64,000 nt of DNA from Reyranella soli (GTDB lineage Bacteria > Pseudomonadota > Alphaproteobacteria > Reyranellales > Reyranellaceae). The stretch covers positions 23,460 to 87,459 of the forward strand of contig NZ_BKAJ01000073.1 of the NCBI RefSeq assembly GCF_007992495.1. Direction: 5' to 3'. Each line of letters starts with the position of its first letter. The first letter of the stretch is position 1. The position numbers were made by a program, and so were the translations under genes. Shown piece after piece: positions 1 to 8,882 of this stretch. The notes beneath the pieces were generated by a model. That model did not search any database. It worked only from the letters and a program-made list of their open reading frames with translations, and had not been told where the DNA came from.

Positions 1-416
1 ACCTGCGGGCGCCGTTCCTGGCGAGCCAGGGGGTGCTGCCGTCGATGCGCCGGCAGGGTGGCGGCCGCATCGTGCACATCGCGAGCCAGCTGGGCTCGGT
101 TGCCTACCAGACGCGCACGATCTACGGCATGACCAAGGCGGCGCTGATCCATCTTACCAAGTCGATGGCGCTCGAACTGGCGCCGCACAACATCCAGGTC
201 AACGCCGTATCGCCCGGTCCGATCGCCACCCAGCCCACGCTCGACCGCGTGCAGCACGATCCGGAGGAAGCCGCGCGTCGGCTGGAGTACGTGCCGATGG
301 GCCGCTACGGCCGCCCGGAGGAAATCGGCGAAGTCGTCCATTGGCTGCTGACGACGGACGCCTCCTTCCTGACGGGTCACGACCTGATCGTCGACGGCGG
401 CTACACGATCCACTGA
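1..416 (+). CDS. SDR family oxidoreductase (C-terminal part, cut by window edge)
   Basis: Partial gene: the reading frame is already open at base 3 and ends with TGA at 414-416. The visible part is the C-terminal half of a classical short-chain dehydrogenase/reductase: the catalytic Ser in HIASQLG, the YxxxK pair in YGMTK, the helix KSMALELAPHNIQVNAVSPG and the terminal GHDLIVDGGY. The NAD(P)-binding TGxxxGxG motif would lie upstream of the window. The catalytic residues are intact, so it is probably an active NAD(P)-dependent oxidoreductase; the substrate cannot be told. The next gene starts 14 bases downstream, so the two are probably co-transcribed. Confidence 0.93.
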   Translation, partial: LRAPFLASQGVLPSMRRQGGGRIVHIASQLGSVAYQTRTIYGMTKAALIHLTKSMALELAPHNIQVNAVSPGPIATQPTLDRVQHDPEEAARRLEYVPMGRYGRPEEIGEVVHWLLTTDASFLTGHDLIVDGGYTIH

Positions 417-429
417 GGATCACGCGCGA

Positions 430-1797
430 ATGGTCATTGCAGATCGCCCGGAGTACCTGAAGAAGCTGGCTGCCTTCTGCAGCGAGACGACGCTTGCATC
501 GCTCGGTCCAGCCGTCGTCGACCGAGTGAAATGGATCATCGCCGACAGCATCCCGGTGATCGCCGCCGGCATGCAGATGCCTGAGATGAAGGCGTTCGTG
601 GCGAACCATCTCAAGGCGTCGCCGCCCGGCAATGCCTGGGTTTTCGGAGCCGGTATGAAGGCGCCGCCGATCGATGCCGCCCTGCTCAACGGCACGGCTG
701 GCACATGGCTTGAGCTCGACGAAGGCAATCTCTTCGCCAAGGGACACCCGGGCATCCAGGTCGTGCCGGCAGCTATTGCCGCCGCGCAGGAGCTCGGCGC
801 GAATGGCTCGGACCTGCTGGTCGCGGTGGCGACAGGATATGAAGTGTCGTCACGCATCCATCGCGCGGCCAATGTGAAGCTCGCGGTGCATCCGCATGGG
901 ACCTACGGCGTCATCGGCGCGGCGCTCGCCGTCGGCAAACTTAAGGGCTTCGACACGGCGCGAATGCTCGAGCTGATCAATGTGTCGGCCACGATGGGAA
1001 TGACCACGAGCCGGCAGACCCTGCTGGATGGTGCGACCGTCCGGAACATCTACACGGGACATTCCGGCTACATGGGCACGATGGCTACGCGGCTGGTGGA
1101 GTGCGGTTTCACCGGCGAAGTCGACAGCGTCGCGGCGATCTACGGCAAGATTCTGTCGGATGCTTTCGACCCGGCCCGTGTCGTTCATGACCTGGGCTCC
1201 GAGTGGCTGGTCACGAAGAGCTACTTCAAGCTTCACCCGACCGGGCGTTATGTCCATTCGGCGATCGACGCGCTCGAGGATCTCCTCATAAAGGTGCCCG
1301 GTGGTCGTCTCGATCCGGCCGAAATCGCGAGCCTCGATGCGCGCGCCTACATGTTGGCCGCCATGCTGCAGGAGAAGAGCGTGCAGACCAGCTTTGGCGC
1401 ACGCTTCTCCGTGCCATTCGCTCTGGCCAGCATCATCGTGCGGGGCCGCTCGGGGCTCGGCAGCTTCGACGATTCCGCCGTCGCCAATCCCGTGATCCAG
1501 GATCTCGCCAAACGTGTCGTGCTACAGGAGGACGAGTCTTTCACGGCGCGCTATCCGGCCGAGCAGCCCGTATCCATCCGGGCCGTTATGCGCGACGGCA
1601 GCAGCTACGAAGGCCACTGTGTCGTTACCAAGGGTGAGCCGAGCCGGCCGCACACGGTCGCGGAACTCAGCGGCAAGTTCTTCGACTTGGGCGAGGCTGT
1701 GTGGGGCAAGCCGACAACGCAATCGCTCTTCGACGGGCTGATGCAATTGGAGAAGATCGCGAACTTCCAGGAGTTCGCGAGCAAACTGACACTGTAG
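430..1797 (+). CDS. MmgE/PrpD family protein
   Basis: 455 residues, the usual length for the MmgE/PrpD family (2-methylcitrate dehydratase, cis-aconitate decarboxylase and relatives). Family features are visible: an N-terminal all-helical region, NGTAGTWLELDEGNLFAKGHPG near residues 87-108, the long helix with KLAVHPHGTYGVIGAALAVGK, and the small C-terminal domain with FSVPFALA. It lies 14 bases after an SDR gene, a pairing common in catabolic clusters where such proteins act as dehydratases, isomerases or decarboxylases on organic acids. The start ATG at 430 has a GAGGATC sequence upstream. PrpD itself is less likely because no prpB/prpC neighbours are seen. The exact substrate is unknown. 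Confidence 0.9.
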   Translation: MVIADRPEYLKKLAAFCSETTLASLGPAVVDRVKWIIADSIPVIAAGMQMPEMKAFVANHLKASPPGNAWVFGAGMKAPPIDAALLNGTAGTWLELDEGNLFAKGHPGIQVVPAAIAAAQELGANGSDLLVAVATGYEVSSRIHRAANVKLAVHPHGTYGVIGAALAVGKLKGFDTARMLELINVSATMGMTTSRQTLLDGATVRNIYTGHSGYMGTMATRLVECGFTGEVDSVAAIYGKILSDAFDPARVVHDLGSEWLVTKSYFKLHPTGRYVHSAIDALEDLLIKVPGGRLDPAEIASLDARAYMLAAMLQEKSVQTSFGARFSVPFALASIIVRGRSGLGSFDDSAVANPVIQDLAKRVVLQEDESFTARYPAEQPVSIRAVMRDGSSYEGHCVVTKGEPSRPHTVAELSGKFFDLGEAVWGKPTTQSLFDGLMQLEKIANFQEFASKLTL

Positions 1798-1934
1798 CTG
1801 CCCCGCTCATGTTGGCTTGCACTATGAGGGTGGCGCGTTGTCTGCAATCCGGCGCGCCAGGGCATGCCGCTGTTATTCTTCGCGTGGTTGGGTTTGCCCC
1901 CTTTTGCTCTCCTCTGAGGAGGTGCGAATTTTCG

Positions 1935-2267
1935 TCACTCGATGTAGCGCCTTGCTATGAGGGCTTCTGCGCGCAAAGCTTCAGCACGATCCATCTCTTC
2001 CAGACGTTCCAGCTCGGCGGCCGCACGTTCGCGCTCTTGGACCTCCGTCGATAATATGTGACGCACACGAGACCTGCTCAAAAGCGGCCGTTCGACTTCC
2101 GCTAAGCCACTGAGGAAATCGTGGTGGACCGACGCTGTATCGCCCGCTTCGACGGACGGTGCTTCAGCATTGTCGATCGCTGCAACGAGCACTCGGATGA
2201 CCTTCGTTTCGATATTGCACCTGTCCTTCATTGCCTTGCGCAAATCGGCACGCAGCCGAGCTTTCAT
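1935..2267 (-). CDS. GatB/YqeY-domain small protein
   Basis: About 110 residues if translation starts at the ATG at 2267 (KARLRADLRKAMKDR follows). An in-frame TTG at 2327 would add 20 residues. The N-terminal sequence, with RLRADLRKAMKDR followed by KVIRVLVAAIDNAEA, resembles the helical YqeY fold related to the tail domain of GatB. The C-terminal half is rich in Glu, Arg and Ala and less typical. YqeY proteins are often near rpoD/dnaG; here the gene stands alone, convergent with the MmgE/PrpD gene and divergent from a cytochrome b gene. Its cellular role is poorly known even in the family. It could be a diverged paralogue, since it is shorter than the usual roughly 150 residues. Confidence 0.6.
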   Translation of the reverse strand: MKARLRADLRKAMKDRCNIETKVIRVLVAAIDNAEAPSVEAGDTASVHHDFLSGLAEVERPLLSRSRVRHILSTEVQERERAAAELERLEEMDRAEALRAEALIARRYIE

Positions 2268-2362
2268 TTCGCGTCGCAGGGCGTCCTGCCTGACGGCGAC
2301 GTCGTCACTTTCTGGGCACGGCAACAACCGAGCTGTCGGTTGCCGCGCATGATCTAAGGCAC

Positions 2363-2374
2363 ATACGAACGTAT
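2363..2374. promoter_or_regulatory. Short perfect palindrome in a divergent intergenic region
   Basis: ATACG-AA-CGTAT is a perfect 5-2-5 inverted repeat about 90 bases upstream of the cytochrome b gene and between it and the divergent YqeY-like gene. It could be a regulator site, but a 12-base palindrome can arise by chance and no promoter elements are clear around it. Confidence 0.2.
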
Positions 2375-2462
2375 AGGCCGGACATCACATTCGACAGATT
2401 GTGACAGGCGTAACCCGAAGCATATCAAGCACGCCAAGCAGCTCCTGCCGAGGCTATATCCA

Positions 2463-3320
2463 GTGAAGAGGTCTCCCGTTGCGATGGTCGGCGATGACGA
2501 AGCCCCGTCCTCTTCATTGGTGGAGTCGTTCTATCGCCATCGTCTGCCAGTTCGGATCACGCATTGGATCAATGCACTTTGCATCCTATTTCTGCTCGGA
2601 AGTGGACTTAACATCTTCAATGCGCATCCTAGGCTCTACTGGGGGCAATACGGTGCCGACGCCGATGGATCGCTGTTTTCGATTGAAGCGGTTGATCGCG
2701 ATGGCGGGGCCCACGGGGTCACACAGGTCGGCCCCTGGCATTTTGACACGACGGGCCTTCTTGGTTGGTCGAAGTATCAGGGCGATTACGTTGCGCGCGG
2801 CTGGCCGCACTGGCTCACCATTCCAAGTTTCCAGGATCTAGCTGACGCTCGCCACTGGCATTTCCTGTTCGCATGGCTGTTGGTGTTCAACGGCCTCGCC
2901 TATTTGGGTTGGAGCCTGTTCTCGCGTCATCTCCAGAAAGACATCGCGCCGACCAGGAATGATATCTACGCGATTCCACGCTCGCTGATTGACCATCTAA
3001 AGCTGAAGCATCCGGCCGGTGAGGCGGCGAAACGCTACAATCCTCTGCAGAGGGTCGCCTATCTCTGTGTGATCGTCCTGATCTCTCTGATGGTGGCGAC
3101 GGGCCTCACGATGTCGCCGGGCTTCGACGCGGTTTGTCCGTGGTTGATCGACCTGTTTGGCGGTCGGCAATCCGCACGCACCATCCACTTCATTTCAGCG
3201 TCGCTGATTGTGCTCTTCGTCGTCATCCATCTAGCTGAGGTGGTCCTGGCGGGGCCCATCAATGAGGTGCGATCGATGCTCACGGGCCGTTATGTCCTGC
3301 CGAAGGAACCGCGTCGATGA
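2463..3320 (+). CDS. Membrane cytochrome b (cytochrome b561 / Ni-Fe hydrogenase-type b subunit)
   Basis: 285 residues, starting at GTG (an in-frame ATG lies 21 bases later). It has several hydrophobic helices with the di-haem cytochrome b pattern: His in RITHWINALC near residues 34-40, HWHFLFAWLLVFNGLAYLG near 135, and HFISASLIVLFVVIHLAEV near 245-263, which supplies paired His ligands. A soluble loop lies between the first two helices. The stop overlaps the start of the downstream molybdoenzyme by four bases (ATGA), so this is most likely its membrane electron partner, analogous in logic to YedZ/MsrQ though not the same family. The role is electron transfer between quinones and the periplasmic Mo enzyme. 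Confidence 0.85.
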   Translation: MKRSPVAMVGDDEAPSSSLVESFYRHRLPVRITHWINALCILFLLGSGLNIFNAHPRLYWGQYGADADGSLFSIEAVDRDGGAHGVTQVGPWHFDTTGLLGWSKYQGDYVARGWPHWLTIPSFQDLADARHWHFLFAWLLVFNGLAYLGWSLFSRHLQKDIAPTRNDIYAIPRSLIDHLKLKHPAGEAAKRYNPLQRVAYLCVIVLISLMVATGLTMSPGFDAVCPWLIDLFGGRQSARTIHFISASLIVLFVVIHLAEVVLAGPINEVRSMLTGRYVLPKEPRR

Positions 3321-4111
3321 CTGCTGCAAGAAACATCACCCGACGCGCCGCGATTCTTGCCGGATTTGCCGGCGCCGGTGCGCTGATCTGGAACGCCGAC
3401 AATCTGACGCTCAATCCGAGCTTCTCGCGCGTATTCCATGCGGTGGAGGACTGGACTCGCATGAGCCAGCGAATGCTTCTCCAGCCTGGTCAGCTCGCAA
3501 AGGAATATTCGGTCGCGGACATTTCGCCGGTCTTCAAACCAAACGGCACTTTCAACCCCGGCGGCGCGGAATACGATGCGCATATCGCGCAGGACTTCGT
3601 CAATTGGAGACTGAAGATTGGTGGCCTCGTCCGGCACCCGATGTCGCTTTCCATCGCAGAACTGCGCGGGCTGCCATCCAGGACCCAGATCACCAGGCAC
3701 GATTGCGTCGAAGGCTGGTCGGCAATTGGCATGTGGACCGGCGTCCAGCTGGGGCTGCTCCTGAAAGCTGCCGGCCTTGCGTCCGGTGCGCGATATGCGG
3801 TCTTTCACTGCGCCGACAATCTGGACGGCGAGCCCATCAAGGGGGGCGAGCAGGGCCCCGGCCAATATTACGAAAGCATCGACCTCGTCGATGCTTTTCA
3901 TCCTCAAACGCTCATTGCCTACAATCTCAACGGCAAGCCGCTCGGTGTACCAAACGGCGCACCATTACGCCTGAGGGTCGAACGGCAGCTTGGCTACAAG
4001 CAGGCGAAATATCTGCAGCGGATCGAGATTACCGACAGCTTCCGCAATGTCGCGGGCGGCTACGGGGGCTATTGGGAAGATCGTGGATACGAATGGTATG
4101 CGGGCATCTAG
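3317..4111 (+). CDS. SUOX-fold molybdopterin-dependent oxidoreductase, exported
   Basis: 264 residues with a Tat-like N-terminus (TRRAAILAGFAGAGALIW, twin Arg at residues 9-10). The fold is that of sulfite oxidase/YedY: the Mo-coordinating Cys is at about residue 130 in TRHDCVEGWSAIGMW, followed by TGVQLGLLLKAAG, a cofactor-binding region with DNLDGEPIKGG, and a C-terminal GYWEDRGYEWYAGI. It is translationally coupled to the cytochrome b gene (4-base overlap), so it probably works at the periplasmic face as a reductase or oxidase of small S- or N-oxides. It resembles the MsrP/YedY group in architecture, but the physiological substrate cannot be read from the sequence. Confidence 0.88.
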   Translation: MTAARNITRRAAILAGFAGAGALIWNADNLTLNPSFSRVFHAVEDWTRMSQRMLLQPGQLAKEYSVADISPVFKPNGTFNPGGAEYDAHIAQDFVNWRLKIGGLVRHPMSLSIAELRGLPSRTQITRHDCVEGWSAIGMWTGVQLGLLLKAAGLASGARYAVFHCADNLDGEPIKGGEQGPGQYYESIDLVDAFHPQTLIAYNLNGKPLGVPNGAPLRLRVERQLGYKQAKYLQRIEITDSFRNVAGGYGGYWEDRGYEWYAGI

Positions 4112-4208
4112 ACCTGCGTTGCCGGCGCAACGCGCCGGCGCCGTGCCGAATTTCCCAGAGCGGGAAATACCCCGAGCCGGGTTCCATGGCTCACAAAGGA
4201 GAACTCTC

Positions 4209-4475
4209 ATGACACGTCCAGTCAGATTCGCAGCTATTGCCGCGGTACTCGCTCTTGGTACCGGTGCGGCGTTTGCCCAGTCTTCCAGCACCGGTTCCAT
4301 GTCCAGCGGCCAATCCGGGTCCATGTCGAGTGGTCATTCGTCGGATTCCAAGCCCAGCGGGCGTTCAGATTCGATGTCCACCGGTCAGTCCTCTGGCGCG
4401 ATGTCGAACGGTCACTCGTCGGGCTCCATGTCGAACGGGCATCCATCGGACTCCAAGCCGACTCAATCTCATTGA
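4209..4475 (+). CDS. Small exported Ser/Gly-rich repeat protein
   Basis: 88 residues from ATG 4209, which has AAAGGAGAA at a good distance upstream. A clear Sec signal peptide (residues 1-22, ending AFAQ) is followed by a mature part built almost entirely of a degenerate octapeptide: GSMSSGQS, GSMSSGHS, DSMSTGQS, GAMSNGHS, GSMSNGHP, interrupted twice by SDSKPSGRS/SDSKPTQS. Low-complexity secreted proteins of this kind are known in Proteobacteria, but I do not recognise a functional family. His and Met residues recur regularly, so weak metal binding is possible (inference). It follows the cytochrome b/molybdoenzyme pair by about 100 bases and may be co-transcribed. Confidence 0.75.
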   Translation: MTRPVRFAAIAAVLALGTGAAFAQSSSTGSMSSGQSGSMSSGHSSDSKPSGRSDSMSTGQSSGAMSNGHSSGSMSNGHPSDSKPTQSH

Positions 4476-4500
4476 TTGCGGTGCAAGTTCGTGATGCGCG

Positions 4501-4534
4501 GGCGGGCGGCTTCCTTGGAGCCGAGCCGCCCGCC
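4501..4534. terminator. GC-rich hairpin between convergent genes
   Basis: GGCGGGCGGCT and its exact complement AGCCGCCCGCC form an 11-bp stem with a 12-base loop in the 220-base gap between the plus-strand repeat protein and the minus-strand regulator, both of which end here. There is no T-tract, so intrinsic termination is uncertain; it could be a bidirectional terminator or an mRNA 3' end stabiliser. Confidence 0.5.
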
Positions 4535-4696
4535 GATGCGGGGTCGGCCCGCTGAAAGGGTCACTGAAAACGTCCTTTCGACGGTGTGACGGTGACTATG
4601 CTGTTGCGTGAGTTCGGCTGCGCGATCAACGGCGGTCGCGCTGCTGTCGTAGGGGCGGTGATGTCCGGCGGCATTCTGCCGGCCGCTCATACCTAC

Positions 4697-7600
4697 TCAA
4701 CTTCGGGACTTGCGCCGATAAGTAACGGATGGCCCGTCATTGTCCGCCCGGGTTGCTTGCAACACCGCTTTGACCCGCGCCAAGACGGGAGTCGTGAAGC
4801 CCTCGGTAAAGCGGTCGTAGATGGGCGCGAGCAGGCTATGCGCCTCCATGCGGCGCCCTTGCATTTGCCAGTCCTCCGCCAGAGCAAGCGCCGCGCGCAG
4901 CTCCCAGTACAACGCGCCCTGCCGCTGCGAGAGGTCGATCGCGCGTCGCAATATCTGCTCGGCCTTCGGGTTACCCGGCTGGCTATGAGCAATCACGCTG
5001 CCATGGATGCGCAGCAGCTCCGGCACGAACCGCATGTATTCCGTTTGCTCGGCGTAGCGCAGGGCTCTCTCGACTTCGGCGAGACCTTCATCGGCATTGC
5101 CGGCAGCGGTCAGCGCCTCGGCGAAGTATCCGCGGAAGATCGTCTGCAATGATCGGTACCCGGTTGCCTCCATTTGCGCGAGGCCGGAGCGGAGTGCCGC
5201 GGCGCCGGCGGCGGGATCGCCGCGCATGAAGAGCATGCGGCCAGTCGCGCAAGCCGCCAGAGCGCGGAAGGTACCGAGCGCATGGCGATCGGCCTGTTCC
5301 AGAATCGCAGCGATATGGCGCTCTGCCGTATCGAAAGCACCGACCTCGGGGAACAGCAGGCCCGCCGGACGAGTCATCGCCAGGCACAGAGCCACAGGCT
5401 GTCCGACCTGCTGCGCTTCTTCGATCGACCGTTCCGCGGCCTGGATTCCCGCATCGACCAGGCCGCGCGCGAACAGACAGGTCGACAGATGTCCAAAGGC
5501 GGAGGAAAGCGCATCCAGCCCAAGCGACGCCATCTCACGTTGACGTTGAGCGGCCGGATAATTGTGAATGGCCTGCTCCAGCAGGCTGCTGGCTTCGGCG
5601 TATTCTGCGAGGTAGGTTAACGACATGCCGACCATCAGGTTGGCGGTGTGCGTTGCCGCCAAGCCTGTGTCGCTACGGGCGAATTCGGCATAGCGCCGAC
5701 TCAACTGCAAAGCCTTGCGCAGCTCCACTGAACGCAGGCTGATTTGCCAGAGGCCATGCACCGCGCGCTTTTGGTGTTCAATGCTGCCGATTGCTTCGGC
5801 GAGGGAAAGTGCCCGGGTCAGATTGGTATGCGTGGCCGAGGTCATGCCTTCGGTAAACATCAATGACTGGCCAAGACCGTTACGCAGAACCATCTCGTGC
5901 TCGAGATCATCGGCCTCACCCATACTCGCCAGCGCCTTACCGATCCAATTGCTGCATTCGTCCAGCAGCGACGTGGCCAGCCAGAAATTGACGGCGGCGG
6001 CGGCCAGGTGGCCCCCGAGACGGGGATCGCCGGAGGCGGAAAACGCCCATGCCAGGGCAGTACGCAGATTGTCGACTTCGCGCGTGAAAGAGGCGAGATC
6101 GGCGCTGGCGCTCTCCTCATTGGCATTGGGATCGAAGGTGGCGAAGAAGTCCCGGAAATAGTCGGCGTGCCGGCGCGCTGTCGGCGCGTAATCGCCGACG
6201 CTGGTGAGTTTGTCCATTGCGTAGGAGCGCACGGTCTCCAGCAAACGCCAGCGTCCGCCGGAGGTGGTCTGTTCAAGATTGACGACCGACTTTTCGACGA
6301 GGCTCGCGATACTGTCTGCGACGTCGGCCGGCGAATGCTCACGCATCACAGCGCATGCGGCGTCGAAGGAAAATCCGCCGGCGAAAATGGCCAGGCGATG
6401 GAGCAGCAGACGCTCGGCGTCCGGCAGCAGGGCATAGCTCCAGTCGAGAACCGCACGCAGCGTCTGATGGCGCGGCAACGCCGTACGACGCCCCGTCGTC
6501 AGCAGCGCGAAGCGGTCCCGCAGGCCGTCGGCCACCTGCGCCACCCCCAACGAAGCGGCGCGGGCAGCGGCGAATTCGATCGCCAGCGGCATGCCGTCCA
6601 AGTGGCGGCAGATCCTGGCGATCAAACGCAAATTCTGCCGGTCACGCAGGCCGACCATGTGCGTCGCTTCCGCCCGGTCGAGAAACAACTGCACGGCACT
6701 GTTGCTGAGGATTTCGGCGGCCTGACCGGAATCATGTGGCGGCACGTCGAGCGGCGGCACACGGTAGACATGCTCGCCAGTGGTTCGCAGCGTCTCGCGG
6801 CTGGTCGCCAGGATGACGGCGCGCGACGAGAGACGGAGGATGCTTTCCGCCAGGTGTGTGGCGGCATCGATGAGATGCTCGCAATTGTCGAGCACCAGGA
6901 GGAGTCGCGTGCCGCCGATGTCCCGGGCCACGCTTTCCGCCGACTTCGCGCCCCTGTCGGTTGGCAGGCCAATGGCTTCCGCCACGGCGAGCGAGACCAG
7001 ATTCGGGTCGGCAAGCGAGGCCAGCTCCACGAGCCAAACGTTGCCGTCGAACATCGGCAGAAGGCTGCGCGCCAACTCGATCCCGAGCGCGGTCTTGCCG
7101 ATGCCGCCGGTACCGGTGAGGGTGACGAGCCGATAGGCGGAGCATGCCTGTTGCAAGTACTCGATGGACGCATCGCGGCCGACCAGATCGATCTTGGACG
7201 CAGGCAAGTTCGTCGAGCCGCCGGCACTCGGGGAGGAGAACGGTGCCCTAGGCTGGTCGGTATGGTGTCTGGACCATGTCCCGAGCAAACGATAGCCACG
7301 CCCCGAAATCGTTTTGATAATCGTGCGATGAGACCCGAGCGCCTTGCGGATTGCGGATATGTGAAACTCGATTGCGCCGTCCTTGACCGACACGCCAGGC
7401 CATACACGCTCGATCAGTTGGTCCCTGGTCACGAGTTCATTGGCTCCTTCGACCAGTGCCGCCAGGAGGTCGAAGGCGCGGCCGCCAAGCGGGACCGACG
7501 CGCCGTGGATCCGCAATTCACATTGCGCCAGGTCTATTTCGCATTCGCCTGACCGGTAGGTGTGGGATGCCGATGGCGGCAGGTCCAGGGGCGATGGCGT

Positions 7601-7951
7601 CGAACCATCCGGTTCCGCGGCGTCCGAGGCGGGCCGCACGGTCCAGTGGCCGAGCAACCGGTAGCCGCGACCGGATACCGTCTTCAACAGGGCTCGATCC
7701 GCACCGAGTGCCTTGCGAATAGCCGATACGTGCACCTGAAGGGCGTTGTCGCCGACGAAGCTGTTGGGCCAGATGCGGCCCATCAAATCCGACTTCGGAA
7801 CGATGATTCCCGTTGCTTGGACGAGAGCCTGCAGGATGTCGAATGCCCGGCCCCCTATGGGCATCACCTCTCCATCCACACGCAACTCACGGTGACGGAG
7901 ATCAATCTCAAGTCTACGCGGCCGACGCTCCGGATCGTCAGATTCGGACAA
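4697..7951 (-). CDS. Tandem winged-helix transcriptional regulator with NTPase and TPR-like domains
   Basis: 1084 residues. Two complete OmpR/PhoB-type winged-helix domains come first: about residues 12-103 (ending VSGRGYRLLGHW) and about 133-225 (ending ISGRGYRLLGTW). They align closely, each with a GGRAFD, a RxWP and an ISAIRKALG/VSAIRKALG element. An NTPase follows: VGRDASIEYL, Walker A GTGGIGKTALG and Walker B RLLLVLDNCEHL, the STAND/LuxR-like pattern. The region from about 560 on is helical and repeat-like (TPR-type). Single-winged-helix versions are common CadC/LuxR-type regulators; two intact DNA-binding domains in tandem are unusual. It is probably a cytoplasmic activator sensing an unknown ligand through the TPR part. 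Confidence 0.9.
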   Translation of the reverse strand: MSESDDPERRPRRLEIDLRHRELRVDGEVMPIGGRAFDILQALVQATGIIVPKSDLMGRIWPNSFVGDNALQVHVSAIRKALGADRALLKTVSGRGYRLLGHWTVRPASDAAEPDGSTPSPLDLPPSASHTYRSGECEIDLAQCELRIHGASVPLGGRAFDLLAALVEGANELVTRDQLIERVWPGVSVKDGAIEFHISAIRKALGSHRTIIKTISGRGYRLLGTWSRHHTDQPRAPFSSPSAGGSTNLPASKIDLVGRDASIEYLQQACSAYRLVTLTGTGGIGKTALGIELARSLLPMFDGNVWLVELASLADPNLVSLAVAEAIGLPTDRGAKSAESVARDIGGTRLLLVLDNCEHLIDAATHLAESILRLSSRAVILATSRETLRTTGEHVYRVPPLDVPPHDSGQAAEILSNSAVQLFLDRAEATHMVGLRDRQNLRLIARICRHLDGMPLAIEFAAARAASLGVAQVADGLRDRFALLTTGRRTALPRHQTLRAVLDWSYALLPDAERLLLHRLAIFAGGFSFDAACAVMREHSPADVADSIASLVEKSVVNLEQTTSGGRWRLLETVRSYAMDKLTSVGDYAPTARRHADYFRDFFATFDPNANEESASADLASFTREVDNLRTALAWAFSASGDPRLGGHLAAAAVNFWLATSLLDECSNWIGKALASMGEADDLEHEMVLRNGLGQSLMFTEGMTSATHTNLTRALSLAEAIGSIEHQKRAVHGLWQISLRSVELRKALQLSRRYAEFARSDTGLAATHTANLMVGMSLTYLAEYAEASSLLEQAIHNYPAAQRQREMASLGLDALSSAFGHLSTCLFARGLVDAGIQAAERSIEEAQQVGQPVALCLAMTRPAGLLFPEVGAFDTAERHIAAILEQADRHALGTFRALAACATGRMLFMRGDPAAGAAALRSGLAQMEATGYRSLQTIFRGYFAEALTAAGNADEGLAEVERALRYAEQTEYMRFVPELLRIHGSVIAHSQPGNPKAEQILRRAIDLSQRQGALYWELRAALALAEDWQMQGRRMEAHSLLAPIYDRFTEGFTTPVLARVKAVLQATRADNDGPSVTYRRKSRS

Positions 7952-8162
7952 AATAACTCCAAACTCAGGAATTCTAAGATTTTTTCAGATTTCTTGCAGA
8001 ACGGTCAACTCCAACATCGCGGACCTCGAGCCGCGGCGAATGGCATTCGAGGGGCCGGTCTGCGCGCGACCTGTCTATTCAGAAAATCCCAGAAACGCGA
8101 AAGGACCTAAGGCTGTGCTGACCATATCATCTCCGCGCAAACCAATAGTCGCGAGTTGAGCC

Positions 8163-8828
8163 ATGAGAGTTCGTTCTGGTTCACAGATACTCGATGCGGA
8201 GGAACCTCCACTTGCGACGGCTGCGTATGTACAAGTGCCTGCTGGTTGGGCGCCCATGGGGGCTTCATCCGATGCGGGTCAGCGACACTCGAGATTCAAC
8301 GAACCGGACCGGACGTTCTTGTTCGGCCCGTTCCGACTGATCCCCGCGCGACAGCTTCTCTTGCGCGATGGCGCACCGATTCGCCTCGGATCACGTGCCC
8401 TGACCATCCTGGCGGCGCTGGTTGAACGCCGGGGAGAACTGGTCACCAAGGATGAACTGATGGCGATAGCCTGGCCCAGGTTGTTCGTCCATGAGAGCAA
8501 TCTCAAGGTCAACATGGCCAATCTCCGGCGCTCTCTCGGCGATGCGCAAAAGGAACCGATCTACGTTGCCACGGTCTACGGCCGTGGCTACCAGTTCGTG
8601 GCATCGGTTGCGATCGAGGCGTTGCGGAACGCTCAACGAATTGACGAGCGGGCAGGCGCGAAGTCCTGCCCACCGCGTAGGGCACGAGAGACCGTCGGTC
8701 GAGACGAAGAGATTGCAAGAATGGTCGCCGAATTGCGAAAGCAGCAGTTCACCTGCTTCTATCAATACGCCTCGGCCTCGGCGCCCGAACTGAATTTACC
8801 AAGCTTAACGGAACGTAACGACCGTTGA
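8163..8828 (+). CDS. Truncated winged-helix regulator
   Basis: 221 residues. A winged-helix domain (about 52-148: FGPFRLIPARQLLL to VYGRGYQFVASV) is like those of the large regulator nearby. It is followed by VGRDEEIARMVAELRKQQF, the segment that in full-length relatives directly precedes the Walker A strand of the NTPase. Instead of a Walker A motif the reading frame runs into about 30 unrelated residues and stops, and no NTPase remnant is visible before the next gene. I interpret it as a 3'-deleted derivative of a longer winged-helix/NTPase regulator. The DNA-binding part is intact, so a short regulator may still be made. The start is uncertain; several residues upstream of the domain look unstructured. 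Confidence 0.7.
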   Translation: MRVRSGSQILDAEEPPLATAAYVQVPAGWAPMGASSDAGQRHSRFNEPDRTFLFGPFRLIPARQLLLRDGAPIRLGSRALTILAALVERRGELVTKDELMAIAWPRLFVHESNLKVNMANLRRSLGDAQKEPIYVATVYGRGYQFVASVAIEALRNAQRIDERAGAKSCPPRRARETVGRDEEIARMVAELRKQQFTCFYQYASASAPELNLPSLTERNDR

Positions 8829-8882
8829 GGAGAGAAACCGCATAGGACCTAGTCCGTCGAAACAAGCTCGATGGAGGTCATG

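Noticed and set aside
1830..1862. TGGCGCG/CGCGCCA inverted repeat between the convergent MmgE/PrpD and YqeY-like genes, considered as a terminator.
   Set aside because: Only seven pairs with a long loop and no T-tract.
5897..7552. A 551-codon plus-strand frame opposite the large regulator.
   Set aside because: Composition and lack of motifs mark it as a shadow; the winged-helix and Walker motifs are on the minus strand.
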